This document shows, piece after piece, positions 58,091-64,000 of a stretch of 64,000 bases of DNA; positions within the stretch are counted from its first letter, which is position 1; each line of letters opens with the position of its first letter. The DNA comes from Lithobates sylvaticus. Its lineage: Eukaryota > Chordata > Amphibia > Anura > Ranidae. The notes beneath the pieces were generated by a model. It was not told the DNA's origin. It did no database searches and saw nothing but the letters and a program-made list of their open reading frames with translations. The translations under genes were made by a program, and so were the position numbers. Location: positions 156,027,705 to 156,091,704 of the forward strand of contig CM053034.1 of assembly GCA_028564925.1 (NCBI GenBank), read 5' to 3'.

Positions 58091-60240
58091 AATGAGTGAG
58101 CTTGGTAAAAGGAATTAGCAGAGCGCTCCTCTCTCTGTTTTCTCTCTGTGTCTGTAGGCTGGTTGAGGAGCATGTCATGAAGATGTCTCTCTGCTAAGCG
58201 GCCATTTTGAGGCCTATCTTGGATGATGATTTTGAGGCCTAGCCACATGGACATTTCTCTTATCCCATCGAGAAGGACAGCCACAAGGAAGGATGCGTTA
58301 AGTAGACCATTATATTGTATTTTAACTGTATAGTATATCATTGTATTGTAGCCTTGCTGTATGTTATATAATTGTGTAACCCCCTTTTAATACACGATAG
58401 CTTTCTTATTTCCTTGTGAAATAAATAAGATTTGATTATTCTTAAGCCGTGTGTTTGGTTTCATAACTAAATGTATTATTGTAATACTAACAGTAGCATG
58501 CGCCCATAGTTTTAACAGACTGGCTAATCTACAGAGACTAGACAAAGTGATACATAGATGGGGTAATATAGATAGACTGTAGTGTTATATCGTTTTCTAC
58601 AGGTATTATCGAATTCTACATTTGGCACCCCATAGATTTAGACGAGCAGAATATCGTTTTTTTTTTTCTGCATAGGATTCACAAACCTAAGGCATTTTTC
58701 TTTGTTTTGAGTCTTAAACACAAATCCTCAAACAACCAGAACGGGAAATCGTCTCTAGTGTGGACAAGATTGGCGCTGGCTCGCGAATTCTGAAACCACG
58801 CTTGGATGGTCATGAAAATTCTGTGAAAGATCTCATCGGTGAAACGGACGCGTAGAACCTGGTGAGAGCTGTGGCTGATATATGTATGTATGTTAAATGT
58901 TTGTGCGTTTGGCCAGGTAACCAGTCACTGCGACTGGCGAGTAAAGGGACTGATCACCCTTGGGTTATATTATATAATCGATAAATTGACAGGACAAACC
59001 ACACAGCACTGAGGAAAAAGTGGGAATATATATTTTATATATATTTTTTTTTTATTATTTTTTTTTACCCGCGTGAGTGTGAAATAGCTCTCTGTTCCAA
59101 TAGGAGTTCAATGTGGCCTGCAATTTAAGAGAGGACAGCATTAAGAGTGTCTTTTCTGGAAAAGTGTGTAGTTTAAACGGATTTTTGTATTTTTTTTTTT
59201 TGGTTTTGTTTGTTGGTCTTCTGTGTGAAACTACAGGTGAAAAACTAGACTTTGAACAGCTTTTATCTGAGTCTCTGTGGGGGGTTGTTTATCTGTTTGT
59301 TCATCTGTGTCTGTATTGTCTTGTATTCAATTCAATGGTGTATCTCACGGCGCTTTAACACACCAGTTCAATGACTTGTTGAAACAATGCAATACTCATA
59401 ATGATGCCATAACGTTTAAAAAAAATTCAAAAAAAAGGCAGGAAACAGAGGTTAGCAAATTTGGTGTGCATGCTTCTCAGAATGAGAGATATTTCTGAAC
59501 GGAAGGAATTAGAATGGATAGATGAAAGAAAGCAATTCATGCAGCAGCTACAAAATATAACAAAAGATATATTAATTAGGGTTGAAAATGCAGATGCACA
59601 AGCGCGTAGGCAGATTGAACAATTAGTGACGGAAAAAGGCGATCTGGAACAGAGATTACATGAATTAGGGAAAACTTGTGAGTTAAGAGAAGGTTGCATC
59701 GCCTATTTGAATAGAAGGGAGGCTGAAAATTTGCAGGTTATCACACTGCTTAAGGAGGAATTACAGGATGCACAGGCAGCCATAATGGATTTATCCTCCA
59801 AACATACAATAGCCGAAGATGCAATGGTGGAGGTACCCTCCGCACATGCTCAGTGTACAAAAATACAAGTGGAACATGAGGAAAACCCGTATACTATTGT
59901 TGCTGCAAATCATATTACTATGATGGGAATCGATGTTGGAGACGTAAATACAAACGTGATAACTGCGCTTGAAATTGATTCAGGAGTTGAAATGGAAACT
60001 TCTAAAGACTCCTCAGACGATGAAAGTGTAAAGTCTGTTCATTCCAATCACAGTAATATTATCCAGCAATGTGAATTTCCAGCACAAGATGTTAAAAAAA
60101 AGGGCCTATGCAGGGAAACCAGAGCTAAAATGTTGTTTGTGTAAAAGGGGAGGTCACATCGCAAAGTATTGTTGGGCGAATAACGATATCAAAAAAGATC
60201 ATACCTAAAAACGACCCCAAGGCATTATGAATGTTATTCG
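58090..60240 (+). mobile_element. LTR-retroelement fossil (LTR-like end, leader, gag-like region)
   Basis: An LTR-like stretch contains AATAAATAAGATTTG near 58420 and ends ...TCTACA. It is followed by a primer-binding-site-like TGGCACCCC at 58623-58631, a leader of about 0.8 kb, and a gag-like region. The open part at 59461-60144 is rich in heptad-like Leu/Ile with Glu, Gln and Lys, predicting a long coiled coil, then an acidic Ser-rich tail. A CCHC zinc-knuckle coding stretch (C-x2-C-x4-H-x4-C) lies at about 60131-60172. No protease, polymerase or envelope region and no second LTR are present. It is partial and broken, and old by appearance. It could be ERV- or Ty3-type; I cannot decide which. 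Confidence 0.6.
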
Positions 60241-60849
60241 GCCAGGTGGGGTAGCAATCCAAAGCATGGAGCCCATAGTAAGCAAACCCAGTTCCCCGTT
60301 AAGACCCAATTACGGAGTCTACAAACTGAAAAGCAATATGTAGGACAGTTGCATAAAATCAAAATGGTGGTAGCCGCATGGTTATTCAAACATAGCACTG
60401 GGGGAAGCACTGCTAGCAGCAATTAGTCAGCTGCAAGTATGTTAAAAATACTCTGATCAAAGTTTCCTTCCTATGAATAAGGTTTGATGTGAGTTTCAGA
60501 TTTGTTTCAGATTTGGAATAAGATAGAGGACCTTGATATATAGTTTTATTATTTTCAAGGATGAGCCTCTGAATTGAATAACTCTGTTATGATTATTGTT
60601 TTTTTTTTTCCCTCTTAGTTTTAAGAATTTTTGTAATGTTTTATAAGGTTTAATATTTTATAAATTTTTATAAAAAAAAAATATTAATTTATAAAAAATT
60701 TTATTATTAATTTTTTTCATGAATTTTTTTTAAATTTTTTTGAATTTTTCCTTTTTAATGTTTTTAATTTTTTATTTTTTAATTTTTTTAGTCTAGTTGT
60801 TTATTCTACCATTCTGGCTTGTAGGTGTTCCCCTAGCAGTACATTTTTA

Positions 60850-61641
60850 TCATTTTTTCCCCACAGATAGAGCTTTATTTTGGTGGTATTTGATCACCTC
60901 TGTGTTTTTTATTTCTTGCGCTATAAACAAATTAAGAGGGACAAGTTTGAAAAAACGCAATATTTTTTACTTTTTATTATAATAAATATCCAATTTTTTA
61001 TTTTTTTTTAAACAAATTTTTTCCTCAGTTTAGACCGATACGTATTCTTCTACATATTTTTGGTAAAAAAAAATCGCAATAAGCGTCTATTGATTGATTT
61101 GCGCAAAAGTTATAGCGTCTACAAAATAGGGGATAGATTTATAGCATTTTTTATTATTATTTTTTTTTACTAGTAATGGCGGCGATTTGCGATTTTTATC
61201 GCGACTGCGACATTGCGGCGGACACTTCGGACACCTTTGACACATTTTTGGGACCATTCACATTTATACAGCGATCCGTGCTATAAAAATGCATTGATTA
61301 CTGTATAAATGTGACTGTCAGGGAAGGGGTTAACGCTAGGGGGCACTGCAGGGGTTAATATGTTCCCTATATGAGTGATTCTATCTGTGGGGGGAGGGGA
61401 CTGACTGGGGGAGGGGACCGATCGGTGTCCCTATGTACAAGGGACACACCATCGGTCTCCTCTCCTCTGACAGGACGTGGATCTGTGTGTTTACGCGGGC
61501 ACGTGCATCGGGTCCCCAGCTACGCGGCGGGCACGCGCCCCCTAGTGGCCAAAAAGCGAGCGCCGTCATATGACGGCGGGCCGCCACAAGAGCTGCACCG
61601 TCCCGCCGTCATTTGACAGTGGGCGGTCAGCTACTAGTTAA
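60850..61641 (+). mobile_element. TTAA-ended element, left end lost
   Basis: It enters the family at CCCCACAGATAGAGCTTTAT and follows the 22629 copy through GCGCTATAAACAAATTAAG, CCGATACGTATTCTTCTACA and ATGGCGGCGAT to a GC-rich right third. It ends GGGCGGTCAGCTACTAGTTAA. The left ~200 bp are missing or replaced by T-rich sequence (60600-60800). Confidence 0.85.
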
Positions 61642-62135
61642 ATAATAATCTGACATTAATGGACCAAAGAGTTACAAATGAGGTAGCAAATGTTGTGATG
61701 AAGTTACAAATGTTTTGTTTGTGTTGTTTTTCCCATTAACTTATTGTCTTTCAGATAAAAAAAAAAAACATGTACTCTTCTCAGGAGAAAATCCATGGAT
61801 GTCTTTAATTAAAAGTTGAGTGTTTGTCATTGTTGTATGGTGGTTGTCTTGTCATGTTGTTCTTGGGTGATAATGGCCAGACTTTTAAATTTTTATTTTT
61901 TTAATTTTTGTTTTTTGGAAAAAAAAAAACATATTTTTTTTGTTTTTGGGTATTGGCTTAGTCAGCTATTTTATTGTTACTTTGTTCAGGTGTAAAAAGC
62001 TCCAAAAGGTTTAGGCTTTGTCCACCTGAAAGGGGATTAGTGCATACATCTTAAAGATAAGGATAAATGCATTGTTTTCTTTTAGTGTTTTAATTTTAGA
62101 ATTTTTGAGAAACAACATTGACGTCCGTTTTGAAT
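61642..62135. other. Anonymous T-rich DNA
   Basis: Several poly(T) and poly(A) runs; no feature recognised. Confidence 0.4.
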
Positions 62136-63405
62136 GTTTTGATCATACCATGGGGATCCATTTTAGAGTGGGTTCAGCCTAAAGAGTTTTTAAAATACAC
62201 ACACAATGTTAATAATTATGTGAAATGGGTGCGCTCTCAATCAACCTTAAAAATCGTGTAGATCTAATTAAAAATTGCTTGTGCAATGATACTATTCAAG
62301 TGATGTGTAAAACCTCCTTAAAATCCGTGCACTGAGTGTGTATACATAAATAAATAAATACATAAAACCATATGTAAATATATAAATAAGTGGATCCTTT
62401 TCCTTTTTGTGGTACCAGTGATTAAGTGATATTTGTGCGATAGTGCTGTGAATAAAAGACAGTTTAAGAATGAGGTAAAACCACGTTTACATTCCAACCC
62501 TTAAAAAATCCATGCGTTTTAAAACTGAAAAAAAACGCATTAAAAAATCCATGCGTTTTAAAACTGAAAAAAAAAAACGCATTAAAAAATCCATGCGTTT
62601 AAAACTGAAAAAAACGCATTTAATTGTGCAATTTATTTGTGGAAAAACGCATATTGGGTTATGCGATTAAATTGGGAGAAACACCATAGGTATTTTTAGA
62701 ATCCTTTAGGAGTCCATGCATCTAATTGATGTCTCCTTAGGTGTTTAATTTGCGGTTGCTTAGACAGGTGTTGTTCCTGATTAGTTAGTGCTGAGATGTT
62801 TTACTAACTAATTGCCCTTTGGTGTTGAGCACAGGTTAAAACTTGAAGGACAAAAGGTGTACACCACAAATGAGAAAGATAAGCACCATTTAGTAAATGT
62901 ATATTTTTTGAGCAGGTATACACATAATACTTTTACTTATCTTTAGTTGTGGTGTCCTCTTTCCTGCTGATCACGTCCTTACTATCTCTTCCGTGTTTGC
63001 ATGAGGATAGAAGACAGATAAAAAACCATTGCGCAATATAGTTATACTTTGAATGGTGTGCATGTGTTGTGGCTGAAGCCCATCTACTTACACAGCACCC
63101 TACGAACGAAGCGCGGTGGTTAGAAATATGTCAGGCACTGTTTGGGCTCCCTGCCCTGCTTGTCTCAGTAGTGTTGCTTAGCTCCTCCTCCCTGTTTGGA
63201 GCCCAAACAGTGCCTGACATATTTCTAACCACCGCGCTTCGTTGAATAGTATCATTGCACAAGCAATTTTTAATTAGATCTACACGATTTTTAAGGTTGA
63301 TTGAGAGCGCACCCATTTCACATAATTATTAACATTGTGTGTGTATTTTAAAAACTCTTTAGGCAGAACCCACTCTAAAATGGATCCCCATGGTATGATC
63401 AAAAC
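62136..63405. repeat. Foldback structure with 164-bp arms and an inner 45-bp hairpin
   Basis: 62136-62299 and 63242-63405 are near-exact complements (GTTTTGATCATACCATGGGG outer, TGCAATGATACTATTCAA inner). Adjoining the right arm is a second, perfect inverted repeat, 63106-63150 with 63198-63242 (ACGAAGCGCGGTGGTTAGAA and complement), around a 47-base loop. It is possibly a composite or foldback transposon. No target duplication was found. Confidence 0.85.
62502..62625. repeat. Three tandem ~40-bp units
   Basis: TAAAAAATCCATGCGTTTTA starts at 62502, 62540 and 62583, each followed by AACTGAAAAAAAACGCAT-like sequence. Each unit is itself a loose palindrome. Confidence 0.85.
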
Positions 63406-64000
63406 ATGTGTATTTTAAAAACCATTTCTTCTACGTGTGAGAACACTAATATATGGGTTGCAGCATCATCATTTGGCTATCTTAAAAACATTGTTGCCGT
63501 TCTGTCTTTGAATACCCATTATAGCGCTTAAGTACACATACCTAACATTCTGCCTAAAGAGGTCATGGTTGTTTTGATAGTCTGGTCAAATTGCAGAAGC
63601 CAGGAATACTAAGTTTCTGGGTTCCAAGGAGGGAAATAGGAGTAAATATAGTAAGCGAGCAGATATTATGGATAAGAATTTGATTCTGCTCTTGTTTTTC
63701 AATTCCAGAATCCTGGTGGAGCGAGATTGGAAAGGTTTCTGGAAAATGGATGACAGAGGATCATCTGGTTGGCAGTTTGTCTGTGCCATACCACGCCCCA
63801 AATTCATTCTAATAAATATCAGGAGAGACGGGACAAACAAAAAGATTCACATTTTCATGTTCTGATGGATTGGATGTGTTATGTTCCTTCCCCCAACCTC
63901 CAACCCATTGTACGTATATTAATAACACGTTTGCATTCATCAGGAGAGAGTCCAGCAAAAAAAATGTTTCAAGTCTTATTGATAGGCGTAGGGTCCCCCT
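63406..64000. other. Anonymous DNA, then the edge of a G-rich module
   Basis: 63698-63710 looks like a splice acceptor (TTTTTCAATTCCAG), but the following frame has no recognisable domain. The last ~20 bases (GATAGGCGTAGGGTCCCCCT) match the entry into the GGGGTCCCC module, which presumably continues beyond the window. Confidence 0.35.

Noticed and set aside
63698-63840. Possible host exon after an acceptor-like TTTTTCAATTCCAG
   Set aside because: No recognisable protein, no convincing donor, and open frames on both strands; too weak to call.

Overview
This window looks like repeat-dominated, non-genic DNA from a frog, probably a ranid or close relative. The evidence is the repeat complement: Tc1-type transposons, L1/Tx1-like and L2-like LINEs, hAT elements with 8-bp target duplications, and several short foldback families that recur here. 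The species call is inference from memory of frog repeats, not from a search. I see no convincing host exon, tRNA, rRNA or CRISPR array. Nearly every long reading frame is a transposon protein or an accidental translation of a repeat.

Layout. 0-5.3 kb: a rearranged Tc1 element, a hAT MITE, anonymous DNA and a second Tc1 end. 5.3-13 kb: foldback MITEs, an L2 LINE split by a 403-bp MITE, a TTAA-ended element fragment fused to a G-rich module, a 1.1-kb hAT element and a Harbinger-like MITE. 14.2-18.5 kb: a TTAA-ended element, then a young L1-like insertion with a 917-codon ORF2 fragment, a poly(A) tail and target duplications. 19-21.5 kb: a decayed hAT transposase on the minus strand and two more MITEs. 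22.6-30.1 kb: a 1.0-kb TTAA element, then a 5.9-kb composite in which two 347-bp inverted arms flank a 5.1-kb non-coding TTAA element, the whole block lying between 14-bp direct repeats. 31.3-32.6 kb: a hAT-like element with promoter-like content and another Harbinger-like MITE.

34.6-41.2 kb is a 6.6-kb minisatellite of 29/39-bp units with a 1,362-bp higher-order duplication, interrupted by a 470-bp hAT element carrying a ZNF143-like site. 41-50 kb is a patchwork of short LINE pieces, MITEs and mid-repetitive DNA. 51.4-52.0 kb is a second minisatellite.

52.1-57.3 kb holds the most unusual object: a 5,198-bp near-symmetrical palindrome bounded by a perfect 8-bp duplication. Each half contains a further ~1.8-kb palindrome, and each of those contains two divergent gene-like cassettes (GC box, TATA-like box, ATG, AATAAA). 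Sequence variants show that the inner palindromes formed before the outer one. 58-60.2 kb is a broken, partial LTR-retroelement fossil with a coiled-coil gag-like region. 60.8-64 kb holds another TTAA element and a nested inverted repeat.

Nothing here works as a gene pathway. What ties the window together is repeated inverted duplication inside non-autonomous DNA transposons.
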